Assembly: GCA_022579005.1 (NCBI GenBank)
Contig: MU401565.1
Coordinates: forward strand, 1 to 64,000
Length of the DNA stretch: 64,000 bases
From: Poronia punctata
Lineage: Eukaryota > Ascomycota > Sordariomycetes > Xylariales > Xylariaceae
Direction of reading: 5' to 3'
The notes beneath the pieces were generated by a model that searched no databases, was not told the origin of the DNA, and saw only the letters and a list, made by a program, of their open reading frames with translations. The position numbers and the translations under genes are program-made. Of this stretch, positions 1 through 11,834 are shown piece after piece. Positions within the stretch are counted from its first letter, which is position 1; each line of letters begins with the position of its first letter.

Positions 1-3000
1 TAAATAATTAAATATATATTAAACTTATATATTACTTATAAAATACTTTTTTAAAAGGTTTAAATATAAACTTTTAATATAACTATACTAAAAAGTTAGT
101 ATATAAGCAGCATGTTTATACCATATGCTAATAATATTAAAAAATATAGCGTTAAAAATTAATTAAAAGTTTTATATTAGTTAAAAACATACGTTTTATA
201 ATAATATTTATATTACCTATGCTTTGCTTATGCTATAAATATATTATAAGTATATAATGTATATGCTATGCTTAAGTAATTTTATATTTTATATTTATAG
301 CATTAGCTAAATATATAAACAATATATTTATAACATATGCTAATAGTATAAAAAAATATAGCGTTAAAAATCTATTTAAACTTTTATATTATTTAAAAAT
401 ATATATTTTATAATAATATTATATTACCTATGCTTTGCTTATACTATAAATATATTATAAGTATATAATATATATGCTACGCTTAAGTAATTTTATATTT
501 TATATTTATAGCATTAGCTAAGTATATAAATAGTATATTTAAAGCATATGCTTATAGTTATTTAAAATATAATATATAAACTTAATTAAAAGCTTTATAG
601 TAATTAAAAATATATGTTTTAAAAATGCTTATTTTATTTAAAATTTGCTTATATTATAAATATTTTGCTAATATACTACGTATATGCTGCGCTTAAATAT
701 AGCTATATTTTATATTTAAAGTATAAGCATAATATAAGTATAGCATATATATTATTTATTTTATTACTATATTAAATAGTTTATATAGCTTATTTAAACT
801 ATTTTTTTTTATTTAAATAATTTAATTAAACTTTTATGTTTATATATATATACTAAGCCTATGCTTTAGTTTAAATAGCTTTTTTTAGCTTTTAAAGCTT
901 TATAATTATTTTTTATACTTTTAAGTTATTTTTTAATATAGCTTGCACTTATAACTTTACTTTATACTTAGCTTTTATTTAGTATAAGCGCTTTATTATT
1001 TTAGCTTTTTTTAAAGCTACTATAGCTTTAATATTTGCTTAAGCTACTAATATATTATTTTTTTATGCTTTTTTAATAAAAACAAAATAATTGCTTAAGT
1101 ATATACTATGCTAATAGCTTAGCTAAATATTAGTAACTAAGCTATATTTAGTTATAGTATATATTAAGCATATAAAAAGCTAAAAAAATTTTAGCTAGCT
1201 ATTAGTTATTATATTAAAATAAAAAGTATAAAAAAGTTAAAAAAAAAACTAATATTTAGTATTAGTTAGCATATAGTAAGCATATAATAATATAATAAAA
1301 AGCTTAGTACTAAAAAACTTAATAATTTATTATATATGCTTTATATAAGCATATTAGTAAGCAAGTTAAAAGCTTTTAATAATATTTTATTATTAAATTT
1401 TAATAAATTAACTTTTAAGTTATCTACTTTTATAAGTATATATATATTACTTGCTTATTTATATAAATTTTAAAAGTTAAATAGTAATATTAAATATTTT
1501 AGCTTATACTTAGCTTATTATTATAAACGCGTATTGCTTTATTTAATATTTTAAGCTAGTTAGTTTTTTTTTTTTATTAACTTTTAATATTATTTAATAT
1601 TATATGCTTTTTACTATATATGCTTAGTATTAAGCGCGTATTAATATATTTATAAATTAATATTATTAGTATATAAGCAGTATATATATAATATGTACTA
1701 AGCTTATATATATATTATAGTACTGCTATTAAAAAGGTTTGCTAGTATTTTATATTTTAATTATAAATAAAATATAGCTTTTTAATAATATTATTATTTT
1801 TATATATAAATAACCTAGCTATTAATAATACTTTAAATTTGCTAGCTATAAAACTAATAATAATTTAATTAGCGTTTTTATTTTTAAACTAAAACTAAAG
1901 TTTAAAAAATTAATTATATAAGTTTTATAAGTATATAATATATATTGCTTTTATATTTAAATTTTATAAAATATATAGCTAATAAATAACTAAATAAACT
2001 AAAAACTTTTTTTAAAAGTTATACTAAATATATACTTAGTAAAAAATAAGCAAATATTATAAATACTTTTACTATATACATATAAAGTTTAATATTTAAA
2101 AATATATACTAAGCTTTATAAACTAGTTAGCTATAATAAAAAATATTTTTATATACTAAGTAAATATTTATTATATGCTTGCTTATTATTTATATTATAT
2201 ATAATATATTATATTATATTAAAACTATTAGTAATATAATACTAAGCAATAAGCTAGCTAAAAAGCTTACTTATAATTTTAAATATTAATTAAAATATTT
2301 AAGCATATGCTAGTTATAAGTTAGTTATTATAATTATATATATATAACTTTTAATACTTAAAATAGCAAGTTAATATATATAAAATATATGCTTAGTAAA
2401 TAAAAAATATATACTATTTTTTTTAGTTTTATTTTATAATAATAAATATATTTAGCTTGCTATAAATAATTTTAAATATTATATTTATTTATAAATATAG
2501 CTAGCGTATAAAAATAATAGCTTAGGCTTATATATAGTATATAATAATATAGTTATTATTTTTTAGTTGCTTTATATACTATATAAAAGTTTTAAACTTT
2601 AATTAATAAAATTTAAAGTAGTGCTTTTAAATAATGCTTAGTATATAGTTAATATATACTAAATATATATATATAGTAAACTTAGCTATATTTATACTTT
2701 TAAATTATAATTTATTAAAATATTAAAATATTTTCTTTATATATAGTATATATACTATATAGTTATAGTAATTTATATTTTATATAAAGTTTAAAAGTAA
2801 GCTTATACTATATTACTAAAGTAATAGTTAAATATAAAAAGTATGCTAAATAATAGCTAAATAAATAGTTAGTATATGCTTAGCTTATATTTAATATACT
2901 TATAGTTAATATATTAAGTATTTTGCTTAAAATATTTATATTTTAAATTATATTTTATAAGTTTTTTTATAATTACTATAACATTTTATTTAAATATAGC

Positions 3001-4760
3001 AAAAAGTAGTTATAATATTTTTTTGCTATAAGTATAATATATAGTATATATATAATATTATATAAAATATATATATTAAACTAAATAAAGTATATTATAT
3101 GCAAAATAATCTTACTAAGCTTTTAAAAATAATTATATGCTATATATATTTAGCTTAAGCAAAATATAATAAAATAAAGTAACTTATAGCAATATTTTTA
3201 ATATTTTTACTTATTGCTAATATATATATATTATTTATACTTATATATAAAAAATATTTTATATATACTTTATAAGTAATTAATATTAATAAACTTAATT
3301 ATTAATAAATATTTAGTAAAGTGCTAATTATTTAAACTATTTTAATATAAATAGCTAATTTAAAGTTATTATATATTATTAGCATATATAAAGCAAAAGT
3401 AAAATAAAAGCATACTATAATATTTATATTAAACTTATTATTATATATAATAAAGTTAACTATATTATATATTATATTAAGTATATTTAGTATAATATAT
3501 TTTATAATATAAGTATTTTACGCTTTTTTAAATATAAAATAAAACTTATAAAGTATTAGTATATATAAAGCATATATACTATATATATATTATATATATT
3601 AAATTTACTTTTTAATATTATTTTAAATGCTTATAAATATTATAGTTTATATAATAAGCTTACTAGCTTATTTTTATAACTTTAATACTTTAAATAACAA
3701 AATTTTGCTAATTTTATAAAATATAAAGTTTTTATAAAAATATTAACAATAGCTTATATTTAAATATTTAAACTTTTAGTGCTAGCACTTATATTAAACG
3801 TTTTTATATTTGCTTTATATATAATTAGCATATACTAGCAATAAATAAAAAAAAAACTTATAAAATAATAAAATATAAAATATTAACTTTATTTAATAAA
3901 TATATTAAATATTAAATTTATATTTAATTATTAGCATATATTATATATATAAATATTAATTTATACTTTTAATATTTTATTTTTAATAAATTTATAAACT
4001 TAAGCTTTATTTATATACTTAACGTTTACTATATTAATATTTTTTAGCTAAATAAAATATATTATTTTATTTGCTAATATATTTAAATAAGCTAATATAA
4101 AGTAATAGTTTTTTATATAGCAAAATATAACTTTATTATAGCTATGCTAGCTTATAATAAGTTTATTTACTTAAATAGTTTTTTATATTATATATTAGCA
4201 CTTATTAAGTATATACTTTTAAAAAATTTTAATTTATATAAAGTTAAAGCTTAATATGCTTATAAAGTTAAAATTTATAATTATTAAAAGCTAGTTATTA
4301 ATATAAAATATAAGCTTTATATTAATATTTTTTTTATAATTTAAATTTATTATATTTATAAATAGTAATAATAGTTTTATAGCTTAGCTAGCTATTATAA
4401 ATAATATAAAATAAAATTATAATTAAAGTTAGCATATTTTTTATATATATTTTATTTTTATTTATACTTATATTATTTAGTAATATAAATATTATAATTT
4501 TTTACTTTTATAAAAAAATATAGTTTAATATAGCTAACATTATAAAAAGCTACTAAACTTATATAAAATATTTGCTATATATATATTAAGCATATATATA
4601 ATAAAAGTTAGCTTAATAAATATATGCTTTATATATACTAAGCATATATATAATACTTTAAAATTAAAATTTTTTAATATACTAAAAATTTTTAAAAAGT
4701 ATTAAAATATATAAAAGCTGCTACAAGCTGCTAAAAATAGCTAGCATATAAAAATAGTAT
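1..4760. repeat. RIP-saturated AT-rich block, no surviving genes
   Basis: The whole stretch is almost pure A/T with no open reading frame of note on either strand. The few remaining G and C bases sit mostly in GC pairs (AGC, TGC, GCA). CpG is nearly absent, and long runs of TATA and TTAA words dominate. This is the end state expected when repeated DNA in a filamentous ascomycete is hit by repeat-induced point mutation (C to T on both strands). No domain can be read from six-frame inspection, so the original element is unknown. The right edge is sharp: normal composition returns between about 4,760 and 4,860. Confidence 0.85.
122..755. repeat. Degraded tandem repeat, about 211-bp unit, three copies
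   Basis: Three successive units begin with the same word CATATGCT at 122, 334 and 545, giving periods of 212 and 211 bp. Copies 1 and 2 share several blocks: a segment ending in AAATATAGCG, the word CCTATGCTTTGCTTAT, and TTTTATATTTATAGCATTAG. Copy 3 is clearly the same unit but more diverged and trails off near 755. The copies differ mainly by A/G and T/C changes plus small indels. Confidence 0.7.
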
Positions 4761-5196
4761 ATAAGTAGCGTTCTTTTTAACCTCTTTAAAGTTAACAATG
4801 CTAAGTTTTGCTAGCGCGCTTTTTAACCCCCGCCAAGCTTTTAGTTACCCTAGCTGACCTACAACCCGCGCAACGCCCAGGAAAGCGGTAAAGACCTTTT
4901 TGCTTTCTGCTTTCTGCACCCCAAGGTTTAGGGACGATCATTGCTTCTGCTGTAGACCAAGGCCGGACACTAGCCGTATACAGACGCAGGAGCAGGGACC
5001 CCATGATACGTACCCATCGGGATACTACATAGTAAAATGGGCAGACGCACCTCAAACAGATAGAAAGATGACCAACACCGAGTCCGTACCGATGCAGAGC
5101 TACATAACTCAAATTTCCATGTCGAGTTGGAAACTGGCATCTACTCTTGTAGTTTGCCTCATTCTGTGCTACAACTCTCTCTGATTCGGCATTGCC
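4761..5196. other. Boundary between RIP block and unique DNA, HET gene 5' region
   Basis: Base composition changes over about 100 bp from the AT-only block to ordinary sequence; by 4,860 CpG-containing words are common. Short open frames on both strands here have no recognisable motif and overlap the start of the HET gene. The stretch probably contains the promoter and leader of the gene starting at 5,197. No clear TATA element was seen. Confidence 0.5.
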
Positions 5197-7527
5197 ATGG
5201 CGTCGGTCCTGCCGCGATACCTCCTCCGCTGTGAAGATGGCAAATTCTCCCTCTTCCCAACCAACGGGCAGTCTTATGATTATGAAATAGTCTCCTACCG
5301 CTGGGAGGCTGTTGAGGAGTATCAATGCGATATTGAAGGGGTAGACAGGCCCGTGACAATATGTCCTCAGAAACTTAACCACATCAAGAACCTAATGTGC
5401 TCCAAGCGCATTCGGTACATGTGGGTCTACTCCCTGTGTATCGACAAGAGCGCGAGGAGCGATGGGACAGAGGAAAAGCCCGATATAGCTCACTTTTACA
5501 AACAGGCACGGAAGTGCTATATCTTGCTTCAGATGTCCGAGCTATTCCATCCGCAACGAATCATCGACGGCCTCAGATTTGTCGACCATATCATAGGCTC
5601 AGTTGGAAGCAACGCCATAGCCTCCCATTCGTTGCCCCTGAAGCTGCATGCCGAGGTACGTAGAAGCCTCAGGGAATGGGCCCATGAGAAGTGGGAATTC
5701 GGTCTGGAAAAGTCGACGGTGAGATCTGCTGCCATTGACCTGAGTGTCATAAACAGTTATGCCACTTCTGTCAAGCCTGTCATCTCGCTGTTAGACAATG
5801 AGTATTTCGCCAAGGTCTGGACCTTCCAGGAGATGATCCTCGGTAAGAACATCGAGATCATCGGGGTTAATCTGGAACGGAGCTGCCCCCTCGGGACCTT
5901 GGAGGAGTGGATAAATCTGGCGACAGAAGGCGTGGACAAAGCCACAAAGCTGGTTGGGTGGATAGAGAAGCCGAGGATCTTGAAGACTACGTCGGTGAAC
6001 TTGGTCCTGCAGAAGATCAAGGACAACATAAGTTGCCTTGGACGTTTTCAGATGATCGCAGGGGGTATCGGCTGCGCCAGAACTGATATCATTAATGGTG
6101 GACAGTACTGGTGGGTAGATAACCAGACGGGGATTAGTAATATTTTCTCGGCCGTGTCCATCATTCCACGGGAATGCCGAAACCCGCATGACCTATTCAG
6201 GGGCCTCCTAGGGATCTTCCATGGCCTTTTTACACCACAGGAAATCAAAGACTTGATATCTAGCGATAGCATGGAGGAGATCTCTTTTGCTTTCTTCAAA
6301 CAGCTTTCGATTAAGACGGGCCTTGCCTGGACTAGACTGTCTTTAAGCTCCGGCGAAAGGGGAGAGTGGGATTGGATTCCGGTAGTTGAACGCAAAAACG
6401 ACCCGCAAACGAGTTGCCAGCACAAGGTTATGGCGGCTGGGGAGAAGAAGGGTCGCCTGATTCCTATCGACAAAGGCAATAAGATACGTCGTGCCAGGAC
6501 AGATATTTTTGCTGGGGTGGTTAACCTGGGTCCGTTGGTGTCTAGAGACAGGGCGCAGGTGTCCTATCGCGGACTAAAAGGAGTCCCAAGGAAATACATG
6601 AGCATCCACGTGAAAGAGGAGAGGCCTGGTTTTCACTTCATCTTCAAAGGATGCAATAGCGGACGAAAGATCAGGTCGGGGTTGATGAAAAGGGAAACGA
6701 TCCCGACCTACGATCCACTTGTCGACGTTCCAGGGGACGAGACTGGCAGAAGGCTAGTGCAATGCGCGACAATCCTGGGGACTATTCTCGACCCATCTAG
6801 CAATATCGTCGACTTCAGGAGGACCTTGCTGCGTAGGCTAGCCCCGGAGTGGACAACAAGCGACCCAGGCGCAAAACCGAGTAATTGGGAAGACAGATGC
6901 GTTTCCGGCACTCTGTATGAGAATCCACTCTGCCCTCAATATCTCCGCACGCACAACCTTTCCATGAACTATAGGATGGCCGCGATTACGGAATGTGGTT
7001 CGCGTCTTGCAGCGGGCAGCACAGCTGACATTTCGTGCGAACTTCATATAAATTGTGGATGCACCCTAGTCGCCCCCTACAGTCTCATTTTTGAGGCTAT
7101 CATGGCCATCCAAGGCACTTCACTTGGGGCTGTGGTCGAAAAGGAAGATGGGGACGGAAGAGTAGCACTGAAGGATGGGTTGGGCCTCGTTCAAATAGGG
7201 GACCTGGGTAGGAGGTTCGACTTGGTTGCGTTTGGAGGTAATGCCGACTTTCCTAAAAGATACGCCATTTCCTGTCGCAGAACGCTGCCGGGGAAAATGG
7301 TAACTACCATCGCAGGCTGCCCTACTAAGAGAGCACTTGTTAGCTCCGAGTCCACGAGCGACATGTCCGGCCTTCTCAGAAGCTATGGATATGTGGACAC
7401 CGGCGCCGGAAATCTTTTGATCAGCAGAGATCATGCACTAGGGGTGTACAAGACTAGTGGAATATATATCGACAGCCATAAGCCAAAGAAGAAGGAACGG
7501 GACTTGCGGAAGGTTATGATTGGATGA
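5197..7527 (+). CDS. HET-domain (heterokaryon incompatibility) protein
   Basis: A single uninterrupted frame encodes 776 residues. The N-terminal third carries the motif series of the fungal HET domain: YEIVSYRW near residue 29, YMWVYSLCIDK near 74, an acceptor-type segment YKQARKCYILL near 101, and VWTFQEMILG near 208. HET domains trigger vegetative incompatibility cell death when unlike alleles meet and are related to TIR domains. The remaining roughly 550 residues show no repeat array, NACHT or ankyrin signature I can name, so a partner or sensing part is unknown. The start was chosen because the ATG (context GCCATGG) is the first in frame after a stop-rich leader. The gene begins about 400 bp from a RIP-ruined block, a typical accessory setting. 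Function as an incompatibility gene is inferred from the domain only. Confidence 0.85.
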   Translation: MASVLPRYLLRCEDGKFSLFPTNGQSYDYEIVSYRWEAVEEYQCDIEGVDRPVTICPQKLNHIKNLMCSKRIRYMWVYSLCIDKSARSDGTEEKPDIAHFYKQARKCYILLQMSELFHPQRIIDGLRFVDHIIGSVGSNAIASHSLPLKLHAEVRRSLREWAHEKWEFGLEKSTVRSAAIDLSVINSYATSVKPVISLLDNEYFAKVWTFQEMILGKNIEIIGVNLERSCPLGTLEEWINLATEGVDKATKLVGWIEKPRILKTTSVNLVLQKIKDNISCLGRFQMIAGGIGCARTDIINGGQYWWVDNQTGISNIFSAVSIIPRECRNPHDLFRGLLGIFHGLFTPQEIKDLISSDSMEEISFAFFKQLSIKTGLAWTRLSLSSGERGEWDWIPVVERKNDPQTSCQHKVMAAGEKKGRLIPIDKGNKIRRARTDIFAGVVNLGPLVSRDRAQVSYRGLKGVPRKYMSIHVKEERPGFHFIFKGCNSGRKIRSGLMKRETIPTYDPLVDVPGDETGRRLVQCATILGTILDPSSNIVDFRRTLLRRLAPEWTTSDPGAKPSNWEDRCVSGTLYENPLCPQYLRTHNLSMNYRMAAITECGSRLAAGSTADISCELHINCGCTLVAPYSLIFEAIMAIQGTSLGAVVEKEDGDGRVALKDGLGLVQIGDLGRRFDLVAFGGNADFPKRYAISCRRTLPGKMVTTIAGCPTKRALVSSESTSDMSGLLRSYGYVDTGAGNLLISRDHALGVYKTSGIYIDSHKPKKKERDLRKVMIG

Positions 7528-8786
7528 GGTACGTGGTGGCATTGGAAGGTATGATAGGTACGGGAGGGTCTCTCTTTAGTTGGATGGGCATCGATTTTGT
7601 TATGTCTGCAAGGGAAAGGGTGATTATGACAGGCTACGTCATGGTTGAATGTCCTGGAATATAATATGGGTGCCATGATAGTCAGGTCCCAAGTATGTAG
7701 GAACTTACTTAAGGGTAAGTTGTTAGGAGGTGGAGAACATAGTCACGGCAGGTAAGCTCCTCATTTAATTCTTGATATACGGTTTTGGGAGAGAATAGGT
7801 ATGTGTGGGAGACACCTGCCTCTTCAAAGTACTCACTTCCATCGCACCTCCCTCGTGCCGTTTGCGATAGCTTCATTTATCTCTTAATGGCATTCCATGC
7901 TTGGGCCGTCTAAACCAACCTGCTCCAATATGATGGATTTAGAGTTCGCCTTGTAATTCTAGTGTATGCACTACATAGAAACCTACTATTGAAGGAACGG
8001 CCGGCCATTGACAGTACTACGCATGAATACGTTTCAGAATGCCCCGCCGTTACGCAAGTCCATTCTAACGAAGAAGCTTAGGCTAGGTAATGCGTGGTTT
8101 TCGCGGAAAGTGAGGCAGGACAGCCGCATGACCACAATAGGGAAAGGAAATAAGGTACCAGTAACAACACGACGAGAACCAGAAATCCGGGGTATAAAGG
8201 ACAATGCATTCAACCAATAAAGCAAGATCAACAGAGTCTTTGTTCACATTGCTGCGATTCAAGTACGGGGTATTCCTTTGACCCTCGACACCATTCCATT
8301 GTGAGAGTAGGTATCCATCCCCAATGACAGGTGTTTTAGTATCTTGCCCCTTTCCCATTTCCTAACCTGCACCACAGAGACCCAGGTAGGTACCTTATTT
8401 ACCCATACATACTCCGACATTGAGATTGTCTACAATAAGAAACAACCCACATGATTTGCTTGGGTGCTTGGTTGCTTGGTTGCTTGCTGACGCTTAGGCC
8501 TAGACAAACAGACAGTGAAGATGTCATGACCTATGACTCCTAAACAATCGCATGGATGAATGAGCTGGTATATAAACAACTACTTATTTCCTCAAAACAT
8601 AGTCCTTGTTTCTGCGGTTGAAAAGCTTATATATAAAGTCTACTTCTACCCCTTACATCTCTTCCTTTTCAGTTCATCCACAACAATCTCAGAGAAGACC
8701 CACACCAAAACAACCAACATATCAACACACCAATACCCCTATACTTTATCTCAACCATCTATAACCTACCAATTCCATAAGCAACC
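7528..8786. other. Intergenic; promoter of the small acidic protein gene
   Basis: About 1.26 kb without a supportable gene. Short frames at 8,008-8,358 lack motifs and overlap antisense. The final 200 bp look like a real promoter and leader: a TATATATAAA element at 8,628-8,637, followed by a C/A-rich, G-poor leader running up to the ATG at 8,787. Confidence 0.55.
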
Positions 8787-9263
8787 ATGTGCTGGACAGA
8801 ACAACTCGGTTGGCTCGACCAGAACGGAGATGACCATGTCATCACCCGCCGCCGCACCTGTTCATTCGCAGAGGACTACCGAGGTTTCGGCTCTTGCGGA
8901 TCAGTACGCACGGTGAAGTTCATCCAGAACCCGGAGATTCCATTTGACATGGAAAACATCGACGACGTTTCCCACTCGGACCCGGAGCCGCGGGGTATGA
9001 TCAACCTGACGGACATGTCTGCGCTACCGGGATTCTACACCAGGATGCTCGTCGAGTTATTTAATCGGGAGCAGCCAAAAGCCGGCAAAGCCGACCACTA
9101 CGACAACAACAACGGTAAGGATGCTAATGGCGAGGAGGAGATCCTCATCTACTACGTTCCAGAAGAGAATAACACTGCTGACAATGCTGACAACTCTGAA
9201 GCAGGTACCTCGATTACGATCAAATACGAGGGCGAGAAGCAGTCCTGTAAGGAAACCCATTAG
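8787..9263 (+). CDS. Small acidic protein of unknown function
   Basis: The frame encodes 158 residues with no intron. It starts MCWTEQLGWL and has four cysteines: Cys2, two more in the first 40 residues (TCSF and GSCG), and one near the C terminus (QSCK). There is no hydrophobic signal peptide or membrane segment. The second half is strongly acidic and Asn-rich (DNNNGKDANGEEE), suggesting a disordered tail. The start at 8,787 is supported by a TATA element about 150 bp upstream and a C/A-rich leader; a longer frame opening at 8,560 would run through that promoter. I do not recognise the family. The promoter, sensible composition and clean stop favour a real gene. Confidence 0.55.
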   Translation: MCWTEQLGWLDQNGDDHVITRRRTCSFAEDYRGFGSCGSVRTVKFIQNPEIPFDMENIDDVSHSDPEPRGMINLTDMSALPGFYTRMLVELFNREQPKAGKADHYDNNNGKDANGEEEILIYYVPEENNTADNADNSEAGTSITIKYEGEKQSCKETH

Positions 9264-10876
9264 CTTTCGAGTGTTTCCTTCCGAGACACCTTTTAAGATT
9301 GCGAGTATGTATTTCCACGAATCAACCCACCCCCCCTTTTCCTAATCATCTTCTCCTATTTCTCTTCAACTTTCCTTATTTTCACTAACATAGATGCAAC
9401 TAGTTAACACCATCAGCGATCAATAAAACACAAACATACATAACTACTAATTGGACGAAGAGCTCCATCTAGCAAATACCCATGCTTATCTTGTAACTTG
9501 CTGGACAAGTTTTTTTTTAGGAAGAAAAAAAAACCCTAGCTTCCATGACCTGACGAATAATATACCTACCCATTTTAACCCACATAGTACCTAGGTTATT
9601 ATAATGCTGAATTGTTGACGTGATCACTTGACGAGAAATCTTAGAAATGCCTCTAGGTTAGAATAAAGGGGGGGGGGGGGGGGGGGGGTTGTACCTAGCG
9701 GTCCGGAGCCGGCTGACATGTGATGGCCGGTCCGTCCCGTCTCCTGTCTCCCCGTCTCCCGCTGCGATATGTAAAAGAGGAATGTTTCTTTACCGCGACA
9801 ACCGTGTCGGACTAACTACCCAATTTACTCGTAACCATAGCCCAGGTAAGGTAGTTTGCTTTCCCATTCGACATACCTACTCGTAATTTCGTAAAGAAGG
9901 TTGAAATAATGATAAAGCCCTTTGTTACTGACGTCCCGGTCCGGCAGAGACGAACGTAACCTAGCCTTATTTGGTCTAGTGCAATCTAGTGTGATCCAGC
10001 TAAGGTACTCGTTAAGCTCCCTTTTAAATCCAACGCGTCGCGTACTACTCGTGTTTAATCAGGCGGCGAAATGCTATATACTCGTACAGATATTTCATCT
10101 ATTCATCTTCCTCCTTTGATAAAGAAATACGATGTGCGTCCCATTCTAATCCAACAACCCACTCAGTAAAACATTACCAGTCTGGTGATGCCTCGTCGGT
10201 GACGGTGACTCTTCTACGTTACCTAGGCTAAGCTAAGCTACCCCCGCGATATCTTGGCATTTTTTCAGCTCCCGAGGCAAAGCTTCAAGTTTCAACTTGT
10301 TGTGGTGCATGCGAAAATTAAGTCTGGGAAATGTTTCTTACAACTACATAAGATCTTCGATCACATATCATGTCATACATTGGTAAGGCATTTACATAGT
10401 AGGTATATATCAAATACCTACTGCTACCCACGCAAAGCGAAAAAGTCCTACCGACATCTCCACGCACCCATTTCAATTTCCACCAGGCTCTTATACATGT
10501 GCACGTGCATGTAGAAATGAAGGGAGGCAGCAGAATCCTTTCAGAAAGAAACAAACCAATCTTGAAGTTCGCGCCAAGACAATGTTCCCAGCAATTTGGG
10601 CACCGTTGGGATTTATTAACCAATCAGGTGGTAGCCAGCTCGCTATCCGTATTCTCCGTATACGTGCGTCGACCTCCCGCCAAGAAATAAACTCAGCTCA
10701 GCTCATAAGGAAAGGATGAGATAAGTAAGGTGCCTTATAAGAAATTGTACGTGTATAAGGGGCGGGTGCTTCGCTCGTCGGCGCGCAAACGATGGCTGGC
10801 TCTTGATCTATTCTTACCTTTGTTACTGTCGCGATACCCCCCCTATCACAGTTACGTATTGTTAATACGCGCGCAA
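9264..10876. other. Intergenic with a 21-nt G homopolymer
   Basis: About 1.6 kb with only motif-free short frames. It contains an uninterrupted run of 21 G at 9,668-9,688, several TACCTA/TAGGTA words (for example near 9,566, 9,590 and 9,693), and the promoter of the wall-protein gene at its right end. Confidence 0.6.
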
Positions 10877-11801
10877 ATGAAGCCATCGAGCCTCTTCATC
10901 CTCCTCAGCCAGGCGGCGCTAGGAGCGGCAGAAATCAAAGTCGATTTCGACCCTGCTCTGGAGAGGAAACGCGTAGACGTGCACATAAAAGTAGAAGAGG
11001 TCGTCGGCCATGCATTCCTCAAATCGCAATTCAGCAAACCCAAAGACGGCAAGAAGAACCAGGGTTTGGGGACTGGCGCAGTCGAAACAAGTGCCGTGTT
11101 AGACAGCCGTGGAGTGTTGGAGTTGTTCGCCGGAACGAAGCGACAGTCTTATTGTCCCGACGGATATGGATATTGCGCCCGTGAGTAAAAAGCTGAAGCC
11201 GAAAGACTTTCGACCAGTTTCGAATACTGATAAGCAAATAGAATTTGATCGGTGCTGCCCAGCGTCAGAATACTGCTGTAGCTATGGCTACTGTATCGAA
11301 GGGGAACTCACATGCTGTCCCAACGGCCCATGCGATGTAGGCGAGCACTGCTGCGGCCAGAACCACTGCTATCCCGAGGGAGGCGAATGCTGTTCGGACG
11401 AGAGTTACTGCTCGCCGGGAAACCACTGCTACAGGTTAGCGAGATACGACTATCCCGTCTGCTGCACCGACTCGTCGTGTACGGCGTACGTGGAGGAGAA
11501 CGGCAGCACGAGCTACGCGCCCACCTTCACGACGACCCACACCTTCACGACGACGCGGACGCAGTACTACTACTGGACCGCGACGTGGTGGTACTGGTAC
11601 TATTACTGGTCGTATTCCTACGCCATCGAGGCCTCGATCGTCACATCGACACAGAGCACGACCAGTAGCGTCTTCAGCGTCTACACGACGGATGCAGATG
11701 CCGCGTCGAGCTACTTCAGCGAAATGTCCGAGACCATCGCGCTGCCAACGCCAGCCGAGGCGACTAGTCTGGAGAGTTTGGCTGGCAGCACCAGTATGCC
11801 T

Positions 11802-11834
<33 letters not shown>

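Noticed and set aside
4801..5382. 193-codon minus-strand frame at the RIP boundary
   Set aside because: It overlaps the HET gene start, spans the composition boundary and has no motif.
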